Assembly: GCA_035500455.1 (NCBI GenBank) | Contig: DATJXG010000221.1 | Coordinates: forward strand, 1 to 8,365 | DNA: 8,365 nt | DNA from: DATJXG01 sp035500455 | Lineage (GTDB): Bacteria > Acidobacteriota > Terriglobia > Terriglobales > Acidobacteriaceae | Reading direction: 5' to 3' | Shown here: positions 1 through 8,003 of the stretch, in pieces | Layout: each line of letters starts with the position of its first letter | Numbering within the stretch: the first letter of the stretch is position 1 | The notes under the pieces: model-generated | Database searches by the model: none | Told to the model about the DNA's origin: nothing | The model's input: only the letters and a program-made list of their open reading frames with translations | Program-made: the position numbers and the translations under genes

Positions 1-2574
1 GGCGCCTGCCGCGGGCCTGTCGACCGCCAGAAACTGCCAGGCGATCCGCGGGTTGTCGCTTCTCCAGTCGCCAAGGTCAGCCGTTCGCACGTACCCTGGG
101 CGCGAGTTCTTCTTTGCTGAGACAAACTGAACGCGGATAAATCGTTGGTCTGGATCAGTAAGTTCAGCAACCACGTTGACCGGAGTACCCTGCTCGAAGG
201 CCGTCACCCGTTTGGCGCCAGTGCGCGCGGCATCCAGCAGATCCGCGCGCGGCACACGGACTCGAGCCGTGCCCAGCGCCCGCTCCGCGAGAATAGGACG
301 TTGAAGATGCAGTATCAAGGCGGTAGCTCCGGCAAGGGCCACAAACAGGAGGAAAGCCAGGAGAATAAACGGCCTGCGGAAAAGTGGCTGCCGTCCTGCG
401 TCCCGCTCCGGTTCCTGAGGCTTTGTATCGTTCAGTACCGTCTCCGGCACTTCCGTAAGCGAGACCTCGGAAGAAGTGCCCCCTGCACTCTGCGGCGCGG
501 ACTCCGCGGAAGGTTCCACGGACGACGCCGGCGGTGGAGCGTAAGTCCCCCCGGGCGCAACCGTTGTCGGCGGCTCTCCCGGAATCGGTATCTCGAAATC
601 TTCCACGCCTGCATCGCGCTTGCCCTTGACGCGCTCGATCTCTGCTTCCAGGCCCGGATACCGGTCGTAGATGGTCCTCAGGATCTCCCATTGCGAGAGT
701 GCCTCGGCGAATTGCCTCTGCTGCTCGTACGTGCGCGCGCGGGTGACGATCGTTTCCACCAGGTTTCGCTTGTCCCGGTTGCGCTGCAGCAATTGCTCGA
801 AATGCGCTTCTCCGGGGTAGGCGGTCACCAGGTCGCTCAGCATGGCAATCCGGCGGTCCAGATCCGGCTCCGCCTCCAGAGCCTGGTTCGCCTGCGTGAT
901 CCGGACCGCAATGGCTTGACGCGACCGTTCTTCGATATCGATCTTGAGCGCCTGAAACATCGCGTTATCGGGATATTTTGCCAACTGAGCCGAGCAGATC
1001 CCGAGAGCTGCCGAGAAATTGCCGCCATCGAGTTCGCGTCTGGCCTCGGCGTAGGTGCGCTGAATCCCTTCGTGTTCGGTTGACAGCTTGTTGCGGAGTT
1101 CCTGATAGGCGGCCGCGCGGTCCGGCGCCGCCGTGTCGGGGAGCCGGCGGTCAAGATCCAACACCCGGTCCAGTTTGTTTAGCGCCGAAGTGATGTCGCC
1201 GCGCTGGCCCGCCTGCACCGCCGCCTGGTAGAGTTGCTCCTTTTCCAGCCGGGCGCGCTGGAAGTCGCGCTCTTTTGCGTCCGTTTCGGCGAGCATTTGG
1301 CCAGCCCGGCTGTCGCCAGGTCGGAGCTGAAGTACCCGCTGCAAGGCCTCGCGCGCCTGGGCGAAGGCGCATTTCTCGACGTTCTGGGCCGCCCGCCGAA
1401 ACCACTCTTCAACCTCGTCCTCACGCCGCTTGAATTCGATCTTCCCCTTCAGTGTCAGGGCCTCGGGATGAGTTGAGTCCAACTGCAGCACATCTTGGAC
1501 TTTCTGCAGCGCCAGAGAATACTCCGCCTCTTCAAAGCGGATGCGCGCGGTCTCCATCAGTTGCCCGACGCTCCGCTTGCGGATCGCTTCGTCGATTCTG
1601 CCGCGCAGTTCCCGGATCGAGGGGTCCAGGTGCCCCTCCGCTTCCAACTCCCCGAGGATTTCGGAGGCAAACTGGTAATCGCCGCGCTCGAAGGCATCGG
1701 TGGAACGCTGCAGCCGCGGCAGGATCCGCGCCGGGTTGAACGCTTCGATCGGCTCGTTCCGCAGGGCCTTCTGCAGCGTCTCGGCAAATTCCCGCGCGCT
1801 CGCGTAGCGATGCCACTCGCGCTTGGCCATCGCCTTGTGCACCGCCTGGCTCACCGCCGCATTGATCGCCGGGTTGAGCTCCGATACCGGAGCCGGAACG
1901 TGGTGCAGAATCGCGTCGGCCACGGAATTCTCCGTCGCGCGCTCGAAAGGCCGGTGCCGCGTCAACGTCTCGTAACACACCACGCCCAGCGAAAAAATGT
2001 CCGAGGCGGCAGACAGAGGCTTCATCTCGATCTGCTCCGGAGCCATGTAGAGCAGCGTTCCCTTGCGCCCCACGGTGCGGCTTGTCTCCATCCGATGGGC
2101 TACGCCAAAGTCGATGATCTTGACCGAGTCATCTTCCATGACGAAGATGTTGCTGGGTTTGATGTCCCGGTGGACCAGGCCCTTTTCGTGGGCCGCTTGC
2201 AGGCCGCGGCACGCCTGGCAGATGATGTCGATCGAGCGCTCCACCGTCAGCCGCTGGCTGGCCGAGCGAATCAGCCGGTCGAGCGTCCCGCCCGGCAACA
2301 GCGGCATCACCAGGTAGGGCCGGAAAACACCCTCTTCCTCAAACTGGCCCGCGTCGTAGATCTCGATGATGTTCGGGTGCGTCATCGACGCCAGGATGTC
2401 GCACTCTTTCTGAAACAGTTGAAGCCCGGTCGTGTCCGTAATATCCAGCAGCGTCTTCACCGCCACGTGCCGCTTCATGACGCTGTCATGGGCCCGGTAA
2501 ACCACGCCCATCCCACCCTTGGCAAGAATCTGCTGGAGTTCGTACCGGCCCTTCAGCTTGGTGGAAATGGCCAT
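1..2574 (-). CDS. Membrane-anchored Ser/Thr protein kinase (PpkA/PknB-like), partial at C-terminus
   Basis: The frame is open for all 858 codons from the ATG at 2574 to position 1, so the C-terminus lies outside the window. The kinase domain spans about residues 11-265: a Gly-rich loop LAKGGMGVVY (17-26), Lys40 in VAVK, Glu57, HRDIKPSN (135-142, catalytic Asp137), DFG (155-157) and APE (178-180). Thr164, Ser165, Thr167 and Thr173 sit in the activation segment. Residues of about 280-650 are helical with at least three TPR-like units (near 349, 407 and 465). A Pro/Ser/Thr/Glu-rich linker (about 655-730) follows, then one membrane helix (736-757) and an SH3-like domain (about 765-840, ending GYVRTADLGDW), presumably periplasmic. 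An in-frame TAA four codons upstream fixes the start, and the next Met (22) lies inside the ATP loop; there is no clear Shine-Dalgarno. It probably phosphorylates T6SS or signalling proteins in the cytoplasm. Kinase activity is near certain from the motifs; the T6SS role is inferred from its position, divergent from tssL-tssM. Confidence 0.93.
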   Translation of the reverse strand, partial: MAISTKLKGRYELQQILAKGGMGVVYRAHDSVMKRHVAVKTLLDITDTTGLQLFQKECDILASMTHPNIIEIYDAGQFEEEGVFRPYLVMPLLPGGTLDRLIRSASQRLTVERSIDIICQACRGLQAAHEKGLVHRDIKPSNIFVMEDDSVKIIDFGVAHRMETSRTVGRKGTLLYMAPEQIEMKPLSAASDIFSLGVVCYETLTRHRPFERATENSVADAILHHVPAPVSELNPAINAAVSQAVHKAMAKREWHRYASAREFAETLQKALRNEPIEAFNPARILPRLQRSTDAFERGDYQFASEILGELEAEGHLDPSIRELRGRIDEAIRKRSVGQLMETARIRFEEAEYSLALQKVQDVLQLDSTHPEALTLKGKIEFKRREDEVEEWFRRAAQNVEKCAFAQAREALQRVLQLRPGDSRAGQMLAETDAKERDFQRARLEKEQLYQAAVQAGQRGDITSALNKLDRVLDLDRRLPDTAAPDRAAAYQELRNKLSTEHEGIQRTYAEARRELDGGNFSAALGICSAQLAKYPDNAMFQALKIDIEERSRQAIAVRITQANQALEAEPDLDRRIAMLSDLVTAYPGEAHFEQLLQRNRDKRNLVETIVTRARTYEQQRQFAEALSQWEILRTIYDRYPGLEAEIERVKGKRDAGVEDFEIPIPGEPPTTVAPGGTYAPPPASSVEPSAESAPQSAGGTSSEVSLTEVPETVLNDTKPQEPERDAGRQPLFRRPFILLAFLLFVALAGATALILHLQRPILAERALGTARVRVPRADLLDAARTGAKRVTAFEQGTPVNVVAELTDPDQRFIRVQFVSAKKNSRPGYVRTADLGDWRSDNPRIAWQFLAVDRPAAGA

Positions 2575-2623
2575 CTGTTCGATTTATTATGCGCGATTTA
2601 GGCAGGGGAAGGCCAGAACCGTC

Positions 2624-3487
2624 TTAGTGGCGCTTTTTCGCATCCCCCGCGTCGATACCGAAATCATACCCCTTGCCGTAATTGCCCTTGGCTGGTTCCG
2701 CTGTACCTATCAGAAAAAACGCATACTCTCCCTTATCGAGCTTGTTCGGCGTCAATCGGAACACACCACTGGCTACCTCTAGTGAGTCGAACTGCCGCAT
2801 CGTTTCCGGTCTGAGCTCGGGTTTTGGTCCGGGCGGCCCCATGTCGAGCTCCCTTCGGTCGTTTTTCCGATCCAGACTGACCAGAAGCAGTTCCTCGATT
2901 CCTTTTCCTTCCGGCAAACGAACGTAAAAGATGGGAGCGGTCTCGGCGATTCGCAGTTTCGACGCCGCACCAACCATGTAGGCGGTCACCTTTCCCTTTT
3001 TCATCAGGACCTTGCCCAAGCCAGGCTTGGCGCTTTCTCCCAGGAACATTTTCAGTTCGATCCTTGCGGCCGCATTCGCCGGGAAGCGGTACAAGCCCGG
3101 TTCCGGAGGCACGCGGCCGGCGAACTCGTCGTCCGGGAATTTCCTGGGCGGCGGTCCTGCCTTAGGCGCCGGCGCCGTGCCCGGCGAGGCAGGCGGAGGA
3201 GGCGGGGGCGTCGAATACGGCTGAGTGGGGTCTAAAAGATACTTAATAATATTTTCGCTCACACCGGATTTTTTGAGTTCCAGTACTTCCTCAGGGCTCA
3301 GGTTGAATGCCTTCCCATTCTTTTTGATTTGAATGATAATCAGATCCTCGGAGATTCCGCCCTTGCATTGCTTCAGAACTTCATCCACGCTGAGCGGCGG
3401 CGTCCCGGCCGCGGGCTGTGCCATCCCGCACAAGGAGTACGCCAGTACTAACGCGGGTGTCAAAAGATAAGCGAATACCGACGCCAT
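2624..3487 (-). CDS. Exported protein of unknown function with duplicated helical motif, Pro-rich linker and beta-rich C-terminal domain
   Basis: I do not recognise a named family. From the ATG at 3487 the product is 287 residues. Residues 1-24 look like a Sec signal peptide with likely cleavage after Ala23 (GMA|Q); Cys20 lacks a proper lipobox, so a lipoprotein is unlikely. Residues 33-57 and 64-86 are two copies of a helical motif of the form S-x-[DE]-E-V-L...K-x-G-[IV]-S-E-x-[IL]-I. Residues 87-115 are Pro-rich with six consecutive prolines (94-99). Residues 127-281 are predicted beta-rich and end in GEYAFFLIG and a YDFGID segment. A longer frame starts at 3577, but that start would overlap tssL and bury the signal peptide. 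The 3487 start has a purine-rich GGTGGAG just upstream, though close. It lies 49 nt upstream of the kinase on the same strand, so co-transcription is likely. It may be a periplasmic sensor or envelope partner of the kinase, but this is only positional inference. Confidence 0.85.
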   Translation of the reverse strand: MASVFAYLLTPALVLAYSLCGMAQPAAGTPPLSVDEVLKQCKGGISEDLIIIQIKKNGKAFNLSPEEVLELKKSGVSENIIKYLLDPTQPYSTPPPPPPASPGTAPAPKAGPPPRKFPDDEFAGRVPPEPGLYRFPANAAARIELKMFLGESAKPGLGKVLMKKGKVTAYMVGAASKLRIAETAPIFYVRLPEGKGIEELLLVSLDRKNDRRELDMGPPGPKPELRPETMRQFDSLEVASGVFRLTPNKLDKGEYAFFLIGTAEPAKGNYGKGYDFGIDAGDAKKRH

Positions 3488-3567
3488 AAACTCCACCGTT
3501 GAGATTAGATCAAACGGTACATTCTTGCAAACAGAATTGCTTGGGTGTAAGGTGACTAACCAGGACA
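3488..3567. promoter_or_regulatory. Divergent intergenic region between the exported-protein/kinase operon and tssLM
   Basis: These 80 nt separate the two divergent start codons and are visibly more AT-rich than the flanking genes, so promoters for both directions should lie here. The best sigma70-like match is on the - strand: TTTGCA (3531-3526), a 16-nt spacer and TCTAAT (3509-3504). It would give a very short leader before the ATG at 3487. On the + strand TTGAGA (3499-3504) resembles a -35 box but has no -10 partner at normal spacing. An AAGGTGA at 3549-3555 is the likely but slightly distant Shine-Dalgarno for tssL. The region's regulatory role is likely; the individual boxes are weak. 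Confidence 0.4.
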
Positions 3568-4302
3568 ATGGCCGCACGGTCTAGCCCCGATGAACCCTTC
3601 GCGCCCGAAGCCGGGCCGCCGGGCGATCCTCAAGGGCCGTCCGAAAGCCTGGCGCTGTTGTATCAGAGCCTGCTCACCGGAATCGTACGTTTGAAATCGG
3701 AGCGCCAGCACATCACCGATGGCGATTCCTTCCGCCGGCGGTCCAAAGCAGCCCTGCAGGAGGTGGAGCGCGTGGCAGTAGCCGCCGGCTACGACGGCCA
3801 CGATGTGAGAGACACGCACTTTGCCGTGGTGGCCTTCCTCGACGCGGTTTTGCTGCACTCCAAGGATCCCGTCCGCGCCGAATGGGAAAGGATGCCGCTG
3901 GCATTGGAGATTTTCGGATATGCTGACGCCGGCGTAGTCTTCTTTGACAAGCTGGATCAACTTCGTTCCAGGCGAGACTCGGAGCGGCTCGCGGAAATCA
4001 TGGAAGTCTATCTGCTTTGCCTGCTGCTCGGCTTCGAAGGCCGGTACTCCGGTCGCCGGGGCGAGCTGGAGGGCATCACCGAGGGTCTTCGAATGCGTAT
4101 TGACCATATTCGAAGGCGCGGGGATCAGCTCTCACCTTCCGGTTTGCCGCCCGCCTCCGCGGCGCCCGCTCCCCGCGCGGAACGGCGCGACCGGCTGCGT
4201 CTCGTAACCCTGGCTGTAGTTATTTTCACACTCCTGTGTTTCGCACTTCTCCGGCTGAATCTGGTCTTCCGGAGTGAGGAAGTAAGCGGCAAACTATTCT
4301 AG
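3568..4302 (+). CDS. tssL: Type VI secretion system inner-membrane protein TssL (DotU/IcmH family)
   Basis: TssL is a tail-anchored inner-membrane protein of the T6SS envelope complex. Its cytoplasmic hook-shaped domain contacts TssM and the baseplate. The 244-residue product shows the DotU signature: DTHFAVVAFLDAVLLHS (82-98), W106 followed by PLALEIFG (110-117), a VVFFDKLDQL segment (123-132), and EVYLLCLLLGFEGRY (146-160). A single hydrophobic helix (about 211-231) near the C-terminus leaves only about 13 residues beyond it, so this is the short form without a peptidoglycan-binding OmpA-like extension. Residues 1-25 are Pro/Ser-rich, with no threonine before Thr37. The ATG at 3568 is the first possible start after the in-frame TGA at 3553-3555. 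tssM follows after 19 nt. Family assignment is confident. Confidence 0.95.
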   Translation: MAARSSPDEPFAPEAGPPGDPQGPSESLALLYQSLLTGIVRLKSERQHITDGDSFRRRSKAALQEVERVAVAAGYDGHDVRDTHFAVVAFLDAVLLHSKDPVRAEWERMPLALEIFGYADAGVVFFDKLDQLRSRRDSERLAEIMEVYLLCLLLGFEGRYSGRRGELEGITEGLRMRIDHIRRRGDQLSPSGLPPASAAPAPRAERRDRLRLVTLAVVIFTLLCFALLRLNLVFRSEEVSGKLF

Positions 4303-4321
4303 GTCGGTCTTTGGGGCTATC

Positions 4322-7300
4322 GTGACGATCAAAAGCCTTCTCTTCTGTTTGTTCTTATACATAGCTCTGGCTTGGGTAGGAGCGGCGTACTTTTACTCGG
4401 ATTCCACCGCGGACATTCTGCACTACGGTCTCTTGTGGACCGCCATCGGTCTGATCGTTGTTCTCGTGTTGATTATCGGCAGCAAGCTGGTGGGTTGGTG
4501 GCGGATGCGGCGGGCGAGGGCGGCCGCCCAGCCCGAGGCGCCGGCAAAAACCTCAGCCCCGGCAGATCCGGATGAAGAGGCCCTGATCGCGCTGATGACT
4601 GAAGCGAACTCCGCGCTCGCTAAGTCGCCCGCTTTCGCCGACAAACGCGGAGCCCCGCCGCTCGCGACCTTGCCCTGGTATCTGCTGGTGGGACCCGAGG
4701 GAACCGGCAAGACCAGTACCATGATCAACTCCGGCCTCGAACCGATTCTGCTCGCCGGGCAGGTAGCGGGTTCCGTTCCCATCGTTCCGACGCGGCTCTG
4801 CAATCTCTGGATGGCGAAAGGCGCCATCTTCGCCGAATTCGGAGGGCGGGTTTTCGGCGGCGAGATTGGCCGCTGGACCCAGTTGCTCCGCATTCTGCGG
4901 GGGAGCGCACCGGTTCCTCTCTGGCGGCGTGTGTGGGGCGAGCCGGTCCGCCAGGTGGATCTTCGCGGCGTAATCGCATTCTGCAACGCTACCGAGTTCG
5001 CCGCCGGCTCCTCCGATCCGCAGCGGCTGGAGCGCTCCGGCCGCGATTGGCAGGAGCGGCTGGGCGCGATCGCCGAGGAGTTCGGTCTCGACACTCCGGT
5101 TTACCTGGTAATTACGAAATGCGACAAGATCCGCTATTTCCCGGAATTCTTTCGCCGTTTGCCGGATACTGAAACCAGTCAGGTACTGGGATCCTTTCTG
5201 CCCCCTCGCGAGCGGGGTTCCACCGATTCCGGCGAAGTGTTCGTAGAGGCCGAAGCCAAACGGCTCACTTCGGCCTTCCGCCTCCTCTATCACGCGCTGG
5301 CAGAAAAGCGGCTCACGCAACTGGCGCATGAGCCGGACCCCAGCCAGCGGCCGGCGATCTACGAGTTCCCCCGCGAGTTGAAGCGAATCCGCTCGCCGCT
5401 GGTACTGTTTCTCACCGACGCGTTCCGGGCCCGGTCCCTCGGGCCCAAGCCGGTACTTCGAGGCTATTACCTGACCGCCGTTCGACAGGTCGAAGCCGCG
5501 GCTCCGGACCTGGGAGCGACCCGATCCCCGGAATCGACCGACAATCCCATGGAGGCAACCAGATTGTTCCGGGGCGATGCCACGCAGCTCTTCCACGGAG
5601 ACGATTTGACAAAGGTCGGGGGCGGCCGCAGGAACGGCGGCATGGCCTGGATGTTTGTGACCGACCTGTTCCACAAAGTCGTGCTCCGCGACCAGCCTCC
5701 CCGAAGCAGTCAAGCCGTCTCCGGAAGTCTGGACCGGTTGCACATCTGGACCTTCCGTGCGGTCGCCGCCGTGTGCGCCCTGCTTTGCTTTGCCTTCGCG
5801 CTTTCCTGGGTTCGCAATCGCGAGCTCCTGAGCGACGTCGCCGCGGTGCCGCTCTCTGCAACCCGCGCCCGCGGCCCGATGGCCAACCTGGCCGATCTGG
5901 AAGCCCTCGACAAACTGCGTCAGCAAATCGTCAGGTTGGAAGAGTCCGTTCCGCTATCGATGCGTTGGGGTCTCTACTCCGGCGATCGCGTCTTGCCCGC
6001 CGCCCGGCATGCATACTTCCAGCGTTTCCACGATCTCCTTCTGATTGACCTGAACAGCGTGATGATCGCCGATCTCGAAGCCCTGCCGGCCTCGCCGGCG
6101 GCAGGCGCCCCCTACGACCCTGCTTATCGCACGCTGAAATCGCACCTGATGATCAGTGCGCAGGGCTGTCCGGTCGATCCGGCTTTTCTGTCGCGGTCTC
6201 TCAAAGACGTCCGCCCCAGAATCGCGCCCAACGCCGCCGCCGAGTGGCAGGCCCTCGCCGACCGGCAGATCGAGTTCTACGCCAACGAGGCGAAGTATGG
6301 CGAATTGCCCCGCCTTCCCGGCGATGCTGCCGGCCGCGAGCATGCCCGGGACTATCTTCGAAAGCTCAAGGGCGGCATCGAGCAGTTATATGCGAGCCTT
6401 CTGGGGGCGGCCGAAAAGAGCGTACCGAAGACCCAACGCCTCGATGACTTGGCTTCGAACTACACCAAAGTGCTGGCAGGGCCGGAACCGGTAAGCCCCG
6501 TGTACTCCCCCGCCGGATGGGCTTTGGTGGAAAAGGCCTCCAAAGAGAGCAGCGCCCCCGCCGCCGGCGAGCCGTGCGTGACCGGGGAATCGACCGGCGC
6601 AGTGGGCGCCTGGAAACAGAATGCCCAGACTGCGGAAGCCTTGCAGCGCATGTTCTTCCGCGATTACGCCGAGCACTGGCGCAAGTATGTCGAAGGCTTT
6701 TCGGTGCTCCGGTTCAGCAATCCCGACGACGCCGTCAGGAAGCTGGAGATTCTGTCCGACCACAAGTCGCCCTTGCTGGCCTTGATCTTCCTGACGGCGT
6801 CCCAGACCTACTTTCCGGCCCCTCCCGGGCAGCCCGAAAAGCCGTATGAAAAGATACCCGTGGTGAAAGAGCTGATGGGCAAATCGAAAAAAGCGGAGGA
6901 GAAGGCCAAATCGTTCCTCACCCAGGGCGAGAGCCCGGACGGTCTCAACAGCGTCGCGGATCTCACAAGAGCCTTCCAGCCCGTGCAATGGGTGGAGCCG
7001 CCCGCGAGCGATACCTGGGTCGGGGACAGAATCCTGCCGTACGTGCAGGCCCTCCAGCTGTTGGCCAAGTCCATGCACGACATCGCACAGCCCGGGACGA
7101 AGGATCCCGCCGTGTATCAGGCGGCAAGCCAGAGCTACGACAAGGGAATGGAGACCGTCCGGCAGATTGCCAACGGATTTAAGCCCGTCGGTGTCGGCGC
7201 TTTGGATGAAACCGTACAACGCTTGCTGGAGGCGCCGATCAGGAATGCCGGACCTTTCCTGCCCCCACCAAACCCGATCGCCGGCCTGAATGGCGATTGG

Positions 7301-8002
7301 CGGAAAGTCTGTACCGTCTTACAAAGCACTTTTACTAAGTACCCCTTCCAACCTTCGGCCAGTACCGATGCCACCTTGGATGAGTTTGCCAATGCCTTCG
7401 ATCCGGCAAAGGGTCAGATCTCGAAATTCCAGCAGCAATCGCTGGCCGAGTTCGTGACCAAGGAGGGCACGCAGTGGAAACTCAAGGACCCCGCGAAAAA
7501 GCCGAATCTGACGCAGGAGATGCTGACTTTTCTCAATCGTGCGGAACAGATTCGAACCGCCTTTTACCCCGCCGGCGCGACTCAGCCTGGTTTCTACTAC
7601 AGCCTGCTCCCAAAACTGGATAGCCGCCTGAAGAACTTCAATTTGGACCTACGAATCGACGGGGTATCGTACCAGTGGGCATCCGCCATCCGGCACCAGT
7701 TCCACTGGCCGGCCCCGCCGGATGCCAAGGAGCGCGCAGCCGTGGCGACGCTTCGCACTACCGGCACCAGTTTCCCCTTTGTGTCGAAAAGCGGGACTTG
7801 GGGAATCTTTAGAATCCTCGCCGAAGCCGAACCCCGGGACCCCAATAGTGGAACCGTGATCTGGAAATACTCCAGCATCGGCAATCGCGAGCCGATGGAT
7901 CCCCCGGTCCAATTGGAAATCGTCGAATTTCCGAGTGGTATTGATGTATTCAATCCGAAATTCTGGCAGAGCATCAAATGTCCTCCTGCGGCCGTTCAAT
8001 AA
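4322..8002 (+). CDS. tssM: Type VI secretion system membrane-complex protein TssM (IcmF family)
   Basis: TssM spans the inner membrane and its long periplasmic part links TssL to the outer-membrane TssJ. The start is GTG at 4322, 19 nt after tssL, with a GGGG upstream at usual spacing. The 1226 residues match family length. Membrane helices are at about 5-25, 36-57 and 480-497; residues 58-475 are cytoplasmic and 498-1226 periplasmic. The cytoplasmic NTPase-like domain has an intact Walker A, GPEGTGKTS (124-132), followed by INSGLEPILL, and an intact guanine-type TKCD (265-268). The usual DTAGR segment reads EFGGR (172-176), so the metal/hydrolysis motif is altered. A tandem octapeptide A-T-x-L-F-x-G-D lies at 412-427. 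The C-terminus has the IcmF-type W-x-I-F-R-I-L segment (near residue 1160) and ends VFNPKFWQSIKCP. Long open frames on the opposite strand over this gene are composition artefacts. Confidence 0.96.
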   Translation: MTIKSLLFCLFLYIALAWVGAAYFYSDSTADILHYGLLWTAIGLIVVLVLIIGSKLVGWWRMRRARAAAQPEAPAKTSAPADPDEEALIALMTEANSALAKSPAFADKRGAPPLATLPWYLLVGPEGTGKTSTMINSGLEPILLAGQVAGSVPIVPTRLCNLWMAKGAIFAEFGGRVFGGEIGRWTQLLRILRGSAPVPLWRRVWGEPVRQVDLRGVIAFCNATEFAAGSSDPQRLERSGRDWQERLGAIAEEFGLDTPVYLVITKCDKIRYFPEFFRRLPDTETSQVLGSFLPPRERGSTDSGEVFVEAEAKRLTSAFRLLYHALAEKRLTQLAHEPDPSQRPAIYEFPRELKRIRSPLVLFLTDAFRARSLGPKPVLRGYYLTAVRQVEAAAPDLGATRSPESTDNPMEATRLFRGDATQLFHGDDLTKVGGGRRNGGMAWMFVTDLFHKVVLRDQPPRSSQAVSGSLDRLHIWTFRAVAAVCALLCFAFALSWVRNRELLSDVAAVPLSATRARGPMANLADLEALDKLRQQIVRLEESVPLSMRWGLYSGDRVLPAARHAYFQRFHDLLLIDLNSVMIADLEALPASPAAGAPYDPAYRTLKSHLMISAQGCPVDPAFLSRSLKDVRPRIAPNAAAEWQALADRQIEFYANEAKYGELPRLPGDAAGREHARDYLRKLKGGIEQLYASLLGAAEKSVPKTQRLDDLASNYTKVLAGPEPVSPVYSPAGWALVEKASKESSAPAAGEPCVTGESTGAVGAWKQNAQTAEALQRMFFRDYAEHWRKYVEGFSVLRFSNPDDAVRKLEILSDHKSPLLALIFLTASQTYFPAPPGQPEKPYEKIPVVKELMGKSKKAEEKAKSFLTQGESPDGLNSVADLTRAFQPVQWVEPPASDTWVGDRILPYVQALQLLAKSMHDIAQPGTKDPAVYQAASQSYDKGMETVRQIANGFKPVGVGALDETVQRLLEAPIRNAGPFLPPPNPIAGLNGDWRKVCTVLQSTFTKYPFQPSASTDATLDEFANAFDPAKGQISKFQQQSLAEFVTKEGTQWKLKDPAKKPNLTQEMLTFLNRAEQIRTAFYPAGATQPGFYYSLLPKLDSRLKNFNLDLRIDGVSYQWASAIRHQFHWPAPPDAKERAAVATLRTTGTSFPFVSKSGTWGIFRILAEAEPRDPNSGTVIWKYSSIGNREPMDPPVQLEIVEFPSGIDVFNPKFWQSIKCPPAAVQ
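5555..5602 (+). repeat. Tandem octapeptide repeat (A-T-x-L-F-x-G-D, two copies) within TssM
   Basis: The codons at 5555-5578 encode ATRLFRGD and those at 5579-5602 encode ATQLFHGD (TssM residues 412-419 and 420-427). Six of eight residues are identical, yet five of the six codons for those shared residues differ synonymously (gca/gcc, acc/acg, ttg/ctc, ggc/gga, gat/gac; only ttc is shared). The stretch sits in a polar, probably flexible segment between the conserved cytoplasmic domain and the third membrane helix. The repeat itself is seen directly; its role as a phosphorylation or docking motif is inference. Confidence 0.8.
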
Positions 8003-8003
8003 T

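Noticed and set aside
145..1083. 312-codon open frame on the + strand
   Set aside because: It is antisense to the kinase helical region, linker and membrane helix; no recognisable protein signature and no matching neighbour on that strand.
2580..2600. Direct repeat CGATTTA (2580-2586 and 2594-2600) between the exported-protein gene and the kinase
   Set aside because: Seven bases in an AT-rich 21-nt stretch is within chance, and no operator or attachment-site context is visible.
1495..2601. 368-codon open frame on the + strand
   Set aside because: It lies antisense to the kinase, whose catalytic motifs and TPR-like region are unmistakable on the - strand. The + product is Arg/His/Leu-rich without domains, as expected for a high-GC shadow frame.
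3488..3577. Upstream start at 3577 for the exported protein
   Set aside because: It would add 30 residues before a good signal peptide and overlap the tssL start; the ATG at 3487 fits both the signal peptide and the purine-rich leader.
3556..4107. 183-codon open frame on the - strand
   Set aside because: It is antisense to tssL, which has all DotU signature segments.
4553..5926. 457-codon open frame on the - strand
   Set aside because: It is fully antisense to the TssM NTPase domain and third membrane helix; its translation has no domain pattern.
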